Made by a program: the position numbers and the translations under genes
Shown here: one piece after another, positions 24,424 through 33,174 of the stretch
How positions within the stretch are numbered: the first letter of the stretch is position 1
Layout: each line of letters opens with the position of its first letter
NCBI RefSeq assembly: GCF_040298565.1
Contig: NZ_JBEPAK010000004.1
Span: 1-64,000 of the forward strand
Direction of reading: 5' to 3'
Length of the DNA: 64,000 bases
Source of the DNA: Kitasatospora sp040298565
Lineage (GTDB): Bacteria > Actinomycetota > Actinomycetes > Streptomycetales > Streptomycetaceae
Notes under the pieces: generated by a model
Told to the model about the DNA's origin: nothing
The model's input: only the letters and a program-made list of their open reading frames with translations
Database searches by the model: none

Positions 24424-25227
24424 GTGGAGCGTGCCACGCTTCGTGACATCGCTCTCGTCTGTCTCGCCGACGCCCTGGTCGGCGCCTCCTTCGGCGCGAT
24501 CAGCATCTCCGGTGGCCTGCCCATCTGGGTGCCGATCGCGCTCTCCGTCCTCGTCTTCGCGGGCGGCTCGCAGTTCGCGGCCGTCGGCGTGGTGCTGTCC
24601 GGCGGCGGCGCGCTCGCGGCCGTCGCCACCGGGCTGGTGCTCAACGCCCGAATGCTGCCGTTCGGGTTCGCCGTCGGCGATGTCCTCCGAGGCCCGTGGT
24701 GGCAGCGGCTGTTGGGCGCGCACCTGCTCACCGACGAGACCGCCGCGTTCGCGCTCCAGCAGCACGAGCCGCGCCGGCGCCGGGCGGTCTACTGGATCTG
24801 CGGCGTCGGACTGTTCGTGGTGTGGAACCTCGCGGTGGCGCTCGGGGCGCTCGCGGGCGGGCTGATCGGGGACACGGACGCGGTGGGCCTGGACGCGGCC
24901 TTCCCGGCGGTGCTGCTCGCGCTGGTGCTGCCCTCGCTCACCGACCGCCGGACCCGTACGGCGGCGCTGGTGGGCGCGGTCGTGGCCGTCGGGGCGACTC
25001 CGTACCTGCCGGCCGGGCTGCCGGTGCTGCTGGCGCTGGTCGGGCTGCTGTTCGCCGGGCGGCCGGGTGCGGGGGACGCCTCCTCCGGGGCCGCCGGGAC
25101 CACCGGGACGTCTGCCGAGGGTGCCGGGGGTGCCGCGACGGCCGACACTGCCACGGCGGCCGACAGTGCCACGGCGGCCGGGGGTGCCGTGACGGCCGTC
25201 GGGGCCGCGAAGGGAGAGGTCCGATGA
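24403..25227 (+). CDS. azlC: AzlC-family permease subunit
   Basis: 274 residues. Hydrophobic helices with the AzlC hallmark LVCLADALVGASFGAISISGG, FAGGSQFAAVGVVLSGG and NARMLPFGFAVGDVL. With AzlD it forms a branched-chain amino-acid (or analogue) exporter. The ATG at 24403 (MCSLLRTVERATL) lacks a ribosome site and may be leaderless; a longer TTG frame from 24346 runs through the operator and is unlikely. Unusual C-terminal tail, residues about 235-274, of Ala/Gly/Thr-rich low complexity encoded by GACGGCCGACA-like repeats. Confidence 0.85.
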   Translation: MCSLLRTVERATLRDIALVCLADALVGASFGAISISGGLPIWVPIALSVLVFAGGSQFAAVGVVLSGGGALAAVATGLVLNARMLPFGFAVGDVLRGPWWQRLLGAHLLTDETAAFALQQHEPRRRRAVYWICGVGLFVVWNLAVALGALAGGLIGDTDAVGLDAAFPAVLLALVLPSLTDRRTRTAALVGAVVAVGATPYLPAGLPVLLALVGLLFAGRPGAGDASSGAAGTTGTSAEGAGGAATADTATAADSATAAGGAVTAVGAAKGEVR

Positions 25228-25535
25228 TGCCGCTCTACGCCATCCTGCTGCTCGCGGCCGGGACGTACGCCTACCGGATCGCCGGGCCGCTCCTCGGGCA
25301 CCGGCTGGCCCTGTCCGAGCGGCTGCGGCACCTGCTGGCCGTCGCGGCGGCGGTGTTGCTGGTCGCCCTGGTGGCGACCGGCACGCTGACCCAGGGCCAC
25401 GGCTTCGCCGGGTGGGCGCGGCCGGCGGGCGTCCTGGTCGCCGGGGTGCTCGCCTGGCGCCGGGCCCCGTTCCCGGTGGTGGTCGTCGCGGGCGCCGCCA
25501 CCGCCGCGCTGCTGCGGCTGTGCGGCGTGGCGTGA
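25224..25535 (+). CDS. azlD: AzlD-family permease subunit
   Basis: 103 residues with three to four hydrophobic helices and the AzlD-type opening MMPLYAILLLAAGTYAYR followed by GPLLGHRLALSERLRHLL. ATG 25224 overlaps the azlC stop (ATGA), so the two subunits are coupled. Partner of AzlC in branched-chain amino-acid export. Confidence 0.85.
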   Translation: MMPLYAILLLAAGTYAYRIAGPLLGHRLALSERLRHLLAVAAAVLLVALVATGTLTQGHGFAGWARPAGVLVAGVLAWRRAPFPVVVVAGAATAALLRLCGVA

Positions 25536-25662
25536 GGCCGGGCGGGACCTGCCCGGGCGCGCCCCGGGCCCGTGTCGTCTTCCTCACGCCTTCGCGCCCG
25601 CCCGCGGTCGGGCCGGTTGCGGGATACTCCCCGGTATCCCGCTGAGACTACAAGGAGCTTCA

Positions 25663-26850
25663 ATGACGAAGCCGCCCCGGATCGACCCGTCCGACCTGCT
25701 CGCCGTCGGTGACCTCCTCTCCGACGAGGAGCGGCTGATCCGTGACACCGTCCGCGCGTTCACCGAGGACCGGATCCGCCCGCACATCGGCGACTGGTTC
25801 GAGCGCGGCGTCTTCCCGGCCCGTGAACTCGCCCCCGAACTCGGCGCCCTCGGCGTGCTCGGCATGCACCTCGACGGCTACGGGTGCGCCGGCGCCGGCG
25901 CCGTGGCCTACGGGGTCGCGTGCATGGAACTGGAGGCGGCCGACTCGGGGCTGCGCAGCTTCGTCTCCGTCCAGGGCTCGCTGGCGATGCGCTCGATCCA
26001 CGCCTTCGGCTCCGAGGAGCAGAAGCAGCGCTGGCTGCCCGGCATGGCGGCCGGCGAACTGATCGGCTGCTTCGGCCTCACCGAGCCCGACTTCGGCTCG
26101 GACCCGGCCAACATGCGCACCCGGGCCGTCCGGAAGGGCGGCCCGAACGGCGACTGGGTGCTGTCCGGCAGCAAGATGTGGATCACCAACGGCAGCATCG
26201 CCGACGTCGCCGTGGTGTGGGCGCAGACCGAGGAGGGCGTGCGCGGCTTCCTCGTCGAGCGCGGCACCCGCGGCCTGACCGCCACCGACGTGCACGGCAA
26301 GCTCTCCCTGCGGGCCTCGGTCACCAGCGAGCTCGCCTTCGACGAGGTGGTGCTGCCCGCCGACGCCGTCCTGCCCGGGGTCACCGGACTTCGCGGACCG
26401 CTCTCCTCCCTCAACGAGGCCCGCTACGGCATCCTCTGGGGCACCGTCGGCGCCGCCCGCGACTGCTACACCGCCGCCCTCGACTACGCCAGGACCCGGA
26501 TCCAGTTCGACCGCCCGATCGCCGGGTTCCAGCTCACCCAGCAGAAGCTGGTCGAGATGATGCTCGAGGTCGAGAAGGCCTACCTGGTGGCCCTGCGGAT
26601 CGGCCGGCTGAAGGAGGACGGTGCGGCCCGCCCGCCGCACATCAGCTTCGGCAAGCTGAACAACGTCCGCACCGCCCTGGAGGTCGCCCGCAGCGCCCGG
26701 ACCGTCCTCGGCGCGAACGGCATCACGACCGAGTACCCGGTGCTGCGGCACGCCAACAACCTGGAGTCGGTGCTCACCTACGAGGGCACCAGCGAGATCC
26801 ACACCCTGGTCCTCGGCGAGGCCATCACCGGCGAGTCGGCCTACCGCTGA
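25663..26850 (+). CDS. Acyl-CoA dehydrogenase, glutaryl-CoA dehydrogenase-like
   Basis: 395 residues. FAD/substrate motifs GCFGLTEPDFGSDPANM and SGSKMWITNGSIADV; C-terminal TYEGTSEIHTLVLG carries the catalytic Glu at the position used by glutaryl-CoA dehydrogenase and several acyl-CoA dehydrogenases; SFVSVQGSLAMRSI also resembles the glutaryl branch. It would oxidise glutaryl-CoA (lysine/tryptophan catabolism) or a related acyl-CoA. Start ATG 25663 follows AAGGAG. A single-gene unit. Confidence 0.85.
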   Translation: MTKPPRIDPSDLLAVGDLLSDEERLIRDTVRAFTEDRIRPHIGDWFERGVFPARELAPELGALGVLGMHLDGYGCAGAGAVAYGVACMELEAADSGLRSFVSVQGSLAMRSIHAFGSEEQKQRWLPGMAAGELIGCFGLTEPDFGSDPANMRTRAVRKGGPNGDWVLSGSKMWITNGSIADVAVVWAQTEEGVRGFLVERGTRGLTATDVHGKLSLRASVTSELAFDEVVLPADAVLPGVTGLRGPLSSLNEARYGILWGTVGAARDCYTAALDYARTRIQFDRPIAGFQLTQQKLVEMMLEVEKAYLVALRIGRLKEDGAARPPHISFGKLNNVRTALEVARSARTVLGANGITTEYPVLRHANNLESVLTYEGTSEIHTLVLGEAITGESAYR

Positions 26851-26910
26851 CGGCCCCGCAGGCCCGCGGCGACCAGCGGAAACCCGGTGGCCGGGCCCCG
26901 TCGGCCCGGC

Positions 26911-26916
26911 TACCGT
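26911..26916 (+). promoter_or_regulatory. candidate -10 element TACCGT
   Basis: TACCGT ends seven bases before the ATG at 26924 with no Shine-Dalgarno sequence between, fitting a leaderless start. Confidence 0.35.
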
Positions 26917-26923
26917 TCCCGCC

Positions 26924-27298
26924 ATGAACGGCCAGGACACCCCGACGCCCCCGACCACCACCCTCTGGCGCCCCACCGGCCCCGAGGAGCTGGCGCTGGT
27001 CGAGGCCGCCGACTGGCGCGCCTGGCCGCCCCGGCTGCCCGAGCAGCCGATCTTCTACCCCGTCCTCAACGAGGACTACGCGATCCGGATCGCCCGCGAC
27101 TGGAACGTGCCCGCCTCCGGTGCCGGTTACGTCACGCGCTTCAGGGTCGAGAGCGACTTCCTCGCCCGCTACCCCGTGCAACGGGCGGGCGGTCGGACGA
27201 TCCTCGAGCTCTGGGTCCCGGCGGAGGAGTTGGCGGAGTTCAACCGGCACATCGTCGGCCGGATCGAGGTCGTCCACGAGTTCCGGCCACAGGCCTGA
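26924..27298 (+). CDS. Small conserved protein, function unknown
   Basis: 124 residues. Distinctive stretches LWRPTGPEELALVEA, WPPRLPEQPIFYPVLNEDYA and ARDWNVPASGAGYVTRFRV. Proteins of this type have been labelled 'ADP-ribosylation/crystallin J1' in streptomycete genomes, but it has no ADP-ribosylhydrolase catalytic motif that I can see, so I do not assign that activity. Probably cytosolic and monocistronic. Confidence 0.7.
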   Translation: MNGQDTPTPPTTTLWRPTGPEELALVEAADWRAWPPRLPEQPIFYPVLNEDYAIRIARDWNVPASGAGYVTRFRVESDFLARYPVQRAGGRTILELWVPAEELAEFNRHIVGRIEVVHEFRPQA

Positions 27299-27539
27299 AC
27301 GGCGGGTGCGGTCACGGGGGGAGGGGGAGGGGGCGCCTGGGCGCCACGGTGGCGGAGCACCGGAGCACCGGAGCACCGGCGGTCCTCCGGCGGCGGCTTT
27401 CCGGCTTCCCGACACCTCCCGGACACCTGCTGTTCGATGCGACGATGCCGGGCGGTACGGCAGGCCGTGAAGCATGGCGCGGTCGGCGGCGCCCTCGGCG
27501 GGCGCGGCCGGGCGTGCACGACCGAAAGGAAGCCCCACC

Positions 27540-28418
27540 ATGTCCGCAGCCCCGTGGCCCCGTCCCCGCGTGCTGGTCGTCGGGATCGACGGAGTCCGCC
27601 ACGACTACCTGGCCGAGGTGGCGATGCCGCGGCTCCAGGAGGTCGCCGAGGCCGGGTTCCTGGTGCCGGTGACCGTCGCGGACACCACGCCCACCATGTC
27701 CGGGCCCTGCTGGGCCACCATCGTGACCGGTGTCGAGCCCGCCAAGCACGGCGTCTGGGGCAACCACCTGGCCGGCAACCGACTCGACGTCTTCCCCGAC
27801 TTCGCCACCCGCCTGAACCGCGGCGACCGCCGCCGCACCTTCGTCGCGGCCGGCTGGGACCCGCTGATGATCAACGAGTCCGGCGGCCCGCTGTTCCGCG
27901 CTCCCGGCAGGCTCTCGTACGTCGCCCCGGCCGAGGACACCCCCGAGGCCTGGGAAGCCGTCGACGAGGAGGTCACCCGGGAGGCCGTGCACGTCCTCTC
28001 CACCGCCGACCCCGAGGCCTCCTTCGTCTACCTCGGCGCCGTCGACGAGACCGCCCACTTCCTCGGCTGCGGCGAGGAGTACCGCGCCTCCATGCGCACC
28101 GCCGACGAGCGCCTCGGCCGGCTGCTCGACGCCGTCCGCGGCCGGTCCACCCACGCCGAGGAGCAGTGGACCGTCATCGTCGTCACCGACCACGGACACG
28201 TCGACGCCGGCGGCCACGGCGGCCGCAGCGTCGAGGAGCGGACCGCCTGGATCGCCTGCGCCGGGCACGGCATCCCGGCCGGGCCGCCCACCGGGGAGAT
28301 CCGCCACCCGGACGTCGCCGCCCAGGTGTACGCCTCCCTGCTGCGCCCCATCGATCCGCACTGGACCCTCGACGGGCGGCCCTTCCCGGTGGCCCGGCCG
28401 GTGCCCGCGCTGTCCTGA
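27540..28418 (+). CDS. Alkaline-phosphatase-superfamily phosphodiesterase/nucleotide pyrophosphatase
   Basis: 292 residues. First metal Asp in VLVVGIDGVRHDYL; putative nucleophile Ser/Thr in TPTMSGPCWATIVTG; Asp/His ligands in DETAHFLG and VTDHGHVDAGGHGG. These are the metal-binding elements of type I phosphodiesterase/pyrophosphatases. No signal peptide, so it is probably cytosolic. Start ATG 27540 follows AAGGAAG. Substrate unknown. Confidence 0.85.
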   Translation: MSAAPWPRPRVLVVGIDGVRHDYLAEVAMPRLQEVAEAGFLVPVTVADTTPTMSGPCWATIVTGVEPAKHGVWGNHLAGNRLDVFPDFATRLNRGDRRRTFVAAGWDPLMINESGGPLFRAPGRLSYVAPAEDTPEAWEAVDEEVTREAVHVLSTADPEASFVYLGAVDETAHFLGCGEEYRASMRTADERLGRLLDAVRGRSTHAEEQWTVIVVTDHGHVDAGGHGGRSVEERTAWIACAGHGIPAGPPTGEIRHPDVAAQVYASLLRPIDPHWTLDGRPFPVARPVPALS

Positions 28419-28782
28419 CCTGTCGCCGCGCCGTCCGGCGGGTCGGTCCGGTGGGTCCGTCCGGCGGAGCTGCTTCGGAGGTGGCGCCTGCTCCGAGTGC
28501 AGCAGGCGGGGCTGCGGCGGGCGCGCGATGGGGTCAGGCTCGATCGCGAGCCCGAGCGGCTATCCAGGGGCCGGGCGGCGGGACGTACGCCTGAAGGTGG
28601 AGACGCTACCCCGTGGGTCGGAGTCGAGGCCACGACCTCGTGGTGACGATCCGAAGGTGCCGCCCGGGCCACGATAGGGACACCCGGACGGCGGACGGCT
28701 CCGCGGGACGGGTCCGGCGGGGCCGGTGACGGCCCGCCGGGAACCGACACATCGGCACCGGACACGGAGAGGGCAGTCGGAC
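28419..28782. other. gene-free stretch
   Basis: 364 bases with scattered short GGTCCG/CGGCGG repetitions. No gene, strong hairpin or operator palindrome seen; the promoter of the gene at 28783 must lie here. Confidence 0.4.
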
Positions 28783-29265
28783 ATGAAGGGCATCGTGAGC
28801 AAGGTCGCGCTGGGAGTCGCGGGCACCGGCATGGCCGTCGCCGTGGCGGCCGTGGCAGTCGGCCCGCGCGTGTCCGAGTGGTGGGACGGGCGGCACCAGG
28901 AGCAGGCCTCGTACGAGAGCGGCTCCCAGGCCAAGGCCGACCGCCGCTCGATGCCGTCCTGGCTGCCGGACAACGCCTCCTCGGTGAAGTACCTGATGTC
29001 CACCACGGGCGACGACCGCCTGCTGCGCGCCACCCTCCCCGACGGCCGACTGCCCGCCGGCTGCACCGCCGGCGCGCCGGGGAAGGGGCGGCACCCGATC
29101 CCGGTCTCGCTCAGGGCCGGCTGGTTCCCGGAGGACGTCGCGACCAAGGTGTCCGGCACCTGCGGGCACTACGACGTGACCCTGACCGGCAACCAGCTCT
29201 TCGCGTGGCAGGACGGCGCGGCCCTGCAGGCGGCCCTGCGGGCCGAGCGCGTCGCCAAGAACTGA
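28783..29265 (+). CDS. Membrane-anchored or exported protein of unknown function
   Basis: 160 residues. An N-terminal hydrophobic segment (VALGVAGTGMAVAVAAVAVG) follows MKGIVSK and serves as signal or anchor; the rest is a soluble domain with two Cys (GCTAG, TCGHYD) that could form a disulfide. Start ATG 28783 has GAGAGGG upstream. Not recognised. Confidence 0.7.
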   Translation: MKGIVSKVALGVAGTGMAVAVAAVAVGPRVSEWWDGRHQEQASYESGSQAKADRRSMPSWLPDNASSVKYLMSTTGDDRLLRATLPDGRLPAGCTAGAPGKGRHPIPVSLRAGWFPEDVATKVSGTCGHYDVTLTGNQLFAWQDGAALQAALRAERVAKN

Positions 29266-29568
29266 GGCCGCCGGCCGGACGCCGGCCCCGGATCAGCCGT
29301 CCCGGCCGGGCGTGGAGCGGCCCGCCGGGCACCGGAAGGTGCGGGCGGGCCGTCGTCGTGCGCGCGGCAGCAGACGCGCCGCGCGGCGTACGGCAGAGGC
29401 GCGCGGTAGGAGGCGCGCCGCGCGAACCGGGTGGCGCGGAGCACGGGCGGGTGGCCGTCTTCCGCCGGAAGGAGCGACCCGGGCACGCCCCTGCCGTCGT
29501 CTTTCCGGCCGGACTGCGATAGGACGGATCGCGAACGAATCCCCGTCATCGCGTCCCCGAGGAGAGCC
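29266..29568. other. gene-free stretch with GC-palindromic repeats
   Basis: 303 bases. The centre (29360-29430) repeats GCGCGCCGCGCG-like words in both orientations, which could form several alternative hairpins after the preceding gene. No gene supported. Confidence 0.4.
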
Positions 29569-30894
29569 ATGCCAGGACCGACCGTCGGCCCCGGCGGCGA
29601 CACGTCGACCGCTCCCGCAGCCCCGCCCGGAACCCCCTCCGTCATCGGCCGGGCCGCTGCCGGCCGGGCGACGATCGCGGTCCTGGGCGGCCTCGCCGCC
29701 CTCGGCCCGCTCACCACCGACCTCTACCTCCCCGGCCTGCCCGCGATCGCCGAGGACCTGACGGCCGAACCGGCGGCCGTCCAACTCACCCTCACCTCCT
29801 CGATGTTCGGGGTCGCGGCCGGCCAGCTCCTGTTCGGTCCGCTCAGCGACCGCTTCGGGCGCCGCCCGCCGCTGCTCGTGGGACTGGTCGTCTACACGGT
29901 GTCGAGCGTGGTGTGCGTGCTCGCGCCGGACCTGGCGGTGCTGGTCGCCGCCCGCTTCGTCCAGGGCGCGGCGGGCTCGGCGGGGCTGGTCATCGGGCGG
30001 GCCGTCGCCCGGGACCGCTTCCAGGGCGTGGCGATGCTGCGCTTCCTCGCCTCGATCGCGCTGATATCCGGACTGGCGCCGATCCTCGCCCCGATCATCG
30101 GTGCCCAGCTGATGCGCTTCACCTCGTGGCGCGGCACCTTCGGCGCGCTGACGGCCCTCGGCCTGCTGCTCGCCCTGGCCGCGTTCGGCGCGCTGCGCGA
30201 GACGCTGCCGCCGCAGGCCCGGGACGGCGGCGGGGTGGGCGCGGCGTTGCGGACCATCGGGCGGCTGCTGCGCCGACTGCCCTTCCTGGGGCTGGCGTTG
30301 ACCAGCTCGCTGTCCTTCGGCGCGCTGTTCGGCTACATCAGCGGGTCATCGACGGTGCTGCAGCAGGTCTACCAGGTCTCGCCGCAGGCCTACAGCCTGC
30401 TGTTCGGGCTGAACTCGCTGTCGATCGTCGTCGTGACCCAGCTGAACGGGCGGGTGCTGGCCGCGCGGTTCACGGCGCGGGCGCTGATGCTGGGCGGCCT
30501 TGCCGTGGTGCTGGCGGCGGGGGTGGCGCTGGTCCTGCTGACGGGCGTGTGGGACCTCGGGCTGGTCGGGTTCTGCGTGCCGCTCTTCGTGCTGATGGGT
30601 GGTCTCGGGGTGGTCCTGCCGAACGCGGCGGCCCAGGCGTTGAGCCTGGTCGAGCCGCGGGTCGCGGGGACGGCCTCGGCGCTGCTGGGGACCGGCAACT
30701 TCCTGTGCGGCGCGCTGGTCGCACCGCTGAGCAGTCTCGGCGGACGGCCGTCGGCGGTGCTGCTGGCGGTGGTGGTGCTGGCGTGCGGGGTGCTGGCGCT
30801 GCTGGCGTACGTGACGCTGTGCCGGACGGCCACGGCGACGGCGGGCGCCGGACGCCGGACGGACGGCGGGGCAGGGGGAACGGCGAACGGGTGA
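29569..30894 (+). CDS. MFS multidrug/metabolite efflux transporter (Bcr/CflA family)
   Basis: 441 residues, twelve predicted helices. The Bcr/CflA-type N-terminus reads LGPLTTDLYLPGLPAIAEDL; the MFS motif A between helices 2 and 3 is GPLSDRFGRRPPLLVG; motif C-like GLAPILAPIIGAQL lies in helix 5. A proton-driven efflux pump in the membrane; substrate unknown. Start ATG 29569 with GAGGAGAG upstream. Its stop lies inside a strong hairpin. Confidence 0.9.
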   Translation: MPGPTVGPGGDTSTAPAAPPGTPSVIGRAAAGRATIAVLGGLAALGPLTTDLYLPGLPAIAEDLTAEPAAVQLTLTSSMFGVAAGQLLFGPLSDRFGRRPPLLVGLVVYTVSSVVCVLAPDLAVLVAARFVQGAAGSAGLVIGRAVARDRFQGVAMLRFLASIALISGLAPILAPIIGAQLMRFTSWRGTFGALTALGLLLALAAFGALRETLPPQARDGGGVGAALRTIGRLLRRLPFLGLALTSSLSFGALFGYISGSSTVLQQVYQVSPQAYSLLFGLNSLSIVVVTQLNGRVLAARFTARALMLGGLAVVLAAGVALVLLTGVWDLGLVGFCVPLFVLMGGLGVVLPNAAAQALSLVEPRVAGTASALLGTGNFLCGALVAPLSSLGGRPSAVLLAVVVLACGVLALLAYVTLCRTATATAGAGRRTDGGAGGTANG

Positions 30895-30932
30895 CGGCTG
30901 ACAGGCCTCGAGGCCCGCCAGCCGTCACCCGT
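30887..30932. terminator. bidirectional hairpin terminator
   Basis: A 14-bp perfect stem (30887-30900 with 30919-30932) enclosing an 18-base loop that itself contains GGCCTCGAGGCC. It separates the MFS gene from the convergent chitinase gene. Confidence 0.75.
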
Positions 30933-30960
30933 GGCAACTCCCGCTGCCCGGCCTCGACCG

Positions 30961-32706
30961 TCAGGCGATCGAGAAGTCGTCCCCGTAGACGCTGCCCTGC
31001 CCGTACCAGCCGTGCAGGTACACCGTCACGGTGCCGGAGGCGCCGGTGGTGAACGGCACGGACAGCTTGGTCCAGCCGGAAGACCCCGGGGTCCAGGTGC
31101 TGGCGGTGGCGCCGCCGCTGACGCCGATGTAGGCGTAGCTGCCCTGCACCCAGCCGCTCAGGGTGTAGCTGGTGTTGGGCTTCAGCGTCACGCTCTGCCC
31201 GCACTCACCGGTCTGGCTCGCGCCGGCCGCGGCCTGGAGGGCGTGGGAGCCGGCGTGGACCGGGCTGGAGACCACGCCCCCGCCGCTCTGGCAGGTCCAG
31301 GGCGCCAGGCTGCCGGTCTCCAGGTCCCCGTTGACCAGGCCGGTGGACGGGGCGGTCCCGGTCACGGTCAGCGAGTAGCTCGTGCTGTGGCTGCCGGAGG
31401 GCCCGGTGGCGGTCACGGTCAGCGGGTAGGTGCCCGGCGCGGCCGCGGAGGTGGTGGAAACGGTGAGCGTGGCGCTGCCGCCCGCGGTGACGCTGCCGGG
31501 GCTGACCCCGGCCGTGACGCCCGCCGGCGCGCCGCTCACCGAGAGGCTCAGGCTCTGCGCCGAACCGGCCGTCACCGCCGTCGAGATGCTCGCGGAGGTG
31601 GACGAACCGGCCTTGACCGTGCCCGAGCCGGGGTTCACCGCGACCGAGAAGTCGTTGGTCGTGGTCGAGCCGCTGGTGAAGGGCGCGAAGGTGTGGGTGA
31701 AGTCCCAGGTGTTCTGGCTGATGCCGGAGCAGGAGTCGTCGCCGCCCTTGCCCGGACACCCGCCGTTGTCGCGCTGGAGCGCCCAGAAGGACAGCGTGTT
31801 GATGCCCTTCGACACTGCCCAGTTGTAGACCGTGGCCGCGTTCGCCACCGTGAAGGTCTCGGCCGCGCCGTAGTCGTCGATGCCGACCATCTCGGTGATC
31901 CCGATCGAACCCCACAGCTGCGCCGGGGTCTTGGACGGGTAGAGCTTGGCGAGCTGGTTGTACAGGCCCTGCGCGGAGGTCTGGGTGTCGGCCGCCATGT
32001 CGTGGGTGGCGCCGTCGTAGTAGTCGAAGGTCATCATGTTGACGACGTCGATCCGCGCGTTGTTGCTGACCGCGTTCCTCAGCACCGCGAGACCGTTGTC
32101 GGCCAGACCGCTGGTGGTGGTCGGCAGCGTGTACGAGAACTGGACGGTGCGGCCCTTGGTCGCGGCCCAGTCCTGCACCAGCTTGATGGCCTTGTTCCGG
32201 CGGTCGATCCCGGCGGTGTTGGTCAGCGAGTTGTCCTCGATGTCGAGGTCGATCCGGCTGATGTCGTAGGTGGTCACGAGGTTCTCGTAGGCGGCCGCGA
32301 TCTGGTTGACGTCGGTGCAGCTGTCGGCCAGCTCGGTGCCGGTGTTGTCGGCGGTGTAGCCGCCGAAGGAGGGGATGACGTCCCCGCCGTTGGCCCGGAT
32401 GGCGGCGATGTCGGAGCCGAAGGTCGAGGAGGAGACCGGCATCGAGGCGTCGCCGTTCCAGTACGGCGTGCAGGAGCCCTTGGTGGCGGCCTGAAGGAAG
32501 GCCATGGTCAGGTACTTGGCGCCGGACTGCGAGGCCAGCGTGGCGGGGCTCTGGCCCGTCCAGGCCTCGAAGTAGGGGGCGAACACCCGGCTGGGGAGCG
32601 GGGTGGCGGCCTGGGCGCTGCCCGTTCCGGCGGCGACCAGTCCGGCCGAGGCGGCCAGGGTGGCACAGGCCGTCAGCGCGGCCTGGACGGTTCTGCGTAG
32701 ACGCAT
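30961..32706 (-). CDS. Secreted GH18 chitinase with C-terminal carbohydrate-binding module
   Basis: 581 residues. Signal peptide MRLRRTVQAALTA..., cleaved after SAQA. GH18 catalytic domain about 35-330: active-site RIDLDIED near 152 (Glu is the acid/base), with Ser where the first Asp of the DxxDxDxE consensus usually lies; also FDYYDG and FWALQRDNGG. Residues about 345-430 form an Ig/NEW3-like linker rich in Thr/Ser/Gly, then a CBM4/9-like module (LVNGDLETGSLAPW to VYGDDFSIA). Hydrolyses chitin outside the cell. The promoter carries a DasR-like site, so GlcNAc repression/induction is likely. Confidence 0.92.
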   Translation of the reverse strand: MRLRRTVQAALTACATLAASAGLVAAGTGSAQAATPLPSRVFAPYFEAWTGQSPATLASQSGAKYLTMAFLQAATKGSCTPYWNGDASMPVSSSTFGSDIAAIRANGGDVIPSFGGYTADNTGTELADSCTDVNQIAAAYENLVTTYDISRIDLDIEDNSLTNTAGIDRRNKAIKLVQDWAATKGRTVQFSYTLPTTTSGLADNGLAVLRNAVSNNARIDVVNMMTFDYYDGATHDMAADTQTSAQGLYNQLAKLYPSKTPAQLWGSIGITEMVGIDDYGAAETFTVANAATVYNWAVSKGINTLSFWALQRDNGGCPGKGGDDSCSGISQNTWDFTHTFAPFTSGSTTTNDFSVAVNPGSGTVKAGSSTSASISTAVTAGSAQSLSLSVSGAPAGVTAGVSPGSVTAGGSATLTVSTTSAAAPGTYPLTVTATGPSGSHSTSYSLTVTGTAPSTGLVNGDLETGSLAPWTCQSGGGVVSSPVHAGSHALQAAAGASQTGECGQSVTLKPNTSYTLSGWVQGSYAYIGVSGGATASTWTPGSSGWTKLSVPFTTGASGTVTVYLHGWYGQGSVYGDDFSIA

Positions 32707-32980
32707 GGGTCCTCCAACAGACGTGGTGGGGCAGGACGTTGGGGAGATCGGGCGCGGGTCGGGGCGTCGGCGGCCGTGTGGGGTCGGCCGGGCGGGCCCC
32801 GGTCCGGCTCGCGGTGCGGACACGGGGGTGTACGGGTGCCCGCCACTCGCGCGGAGGCGGGCGACGGTGCGCACGTGCGCACGCCGTACGCGGCGGGGGC
32901 GGGGCGGAGCGGGGCAGGGCGGTGCCTCAGCCGCCGGTGGACACACCCCCACAGTGCATTCCGGTCGGATCGACATGCAT
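32707..32980. other. long chitinase leader region
   Basis: Between the predicted promoter and the chitinase ATG lie about 270 bases, GC-rich, with no supported ORF. It is probably an untranslated leader, or a second promoter lies closer to the gene. Confidence 0.4.
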
Positions 32981-33009
32981 ATGGTTGGACTAGACCACAG
33001 GTCTGTCAA
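32981..33009 (-). promoter_or_regulatory. chitinase promoter with DasR-like (dre) site
   Basis: On the minus strand, -35 TTGACA (33004-33009) and a weak -10 AACCAT (32981-32986) are 17 bases apart. Between them lies TGGTCTAGTCCA (32986-32997), one mismatch from the palindromic DasR core TGGTCTAGACCA, and it overlaps the -10 by one base. This placement is typical of streptomycete chitinase promoters. Confidence 0.7.
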
Positions 33010-33067
33010 GCGACCTAACTGTTCGTCAGCATACGGCCCGGGCCGGCGAAGGCGGCGGACGAGCCGG

Positions 33068-33139
33068 AAAAAACGCCGGTGGCCGCGCACCCGGCGGGCG
33101 GGGCGCGGCCACGGCTGCCCGGCGCTCAGGACGCCGGGC
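33068..33139 (-). terminator. intrinsic terminator with U-tract plus second hairpin
   Basis: GTGGCCGCGC (33079-33088) pairs with GCGCGGCCAC (33103-33112). Read on the minus strand, the stem is followed after five bases by six T residues (33068-33073), a rare canonical Rho-independent terminator here. A further 8-bp hairpin (33117-33124 with 33132-33139) lies just upstream, 36 bases past the lipoprotein stop. Confidence 0.8.
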
Positions 33140-33174
33140 GGTTCCAGGGGCTGGACGGTTCTGGGCGAAAGCTC

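Noticed and set aside
26924..27298. ADP-ribosylglycohydrolase activity for the 124-aa protein
   Set aside because: No DraG-type metal motifs are present; the real family member in this window is at 46422-47339.
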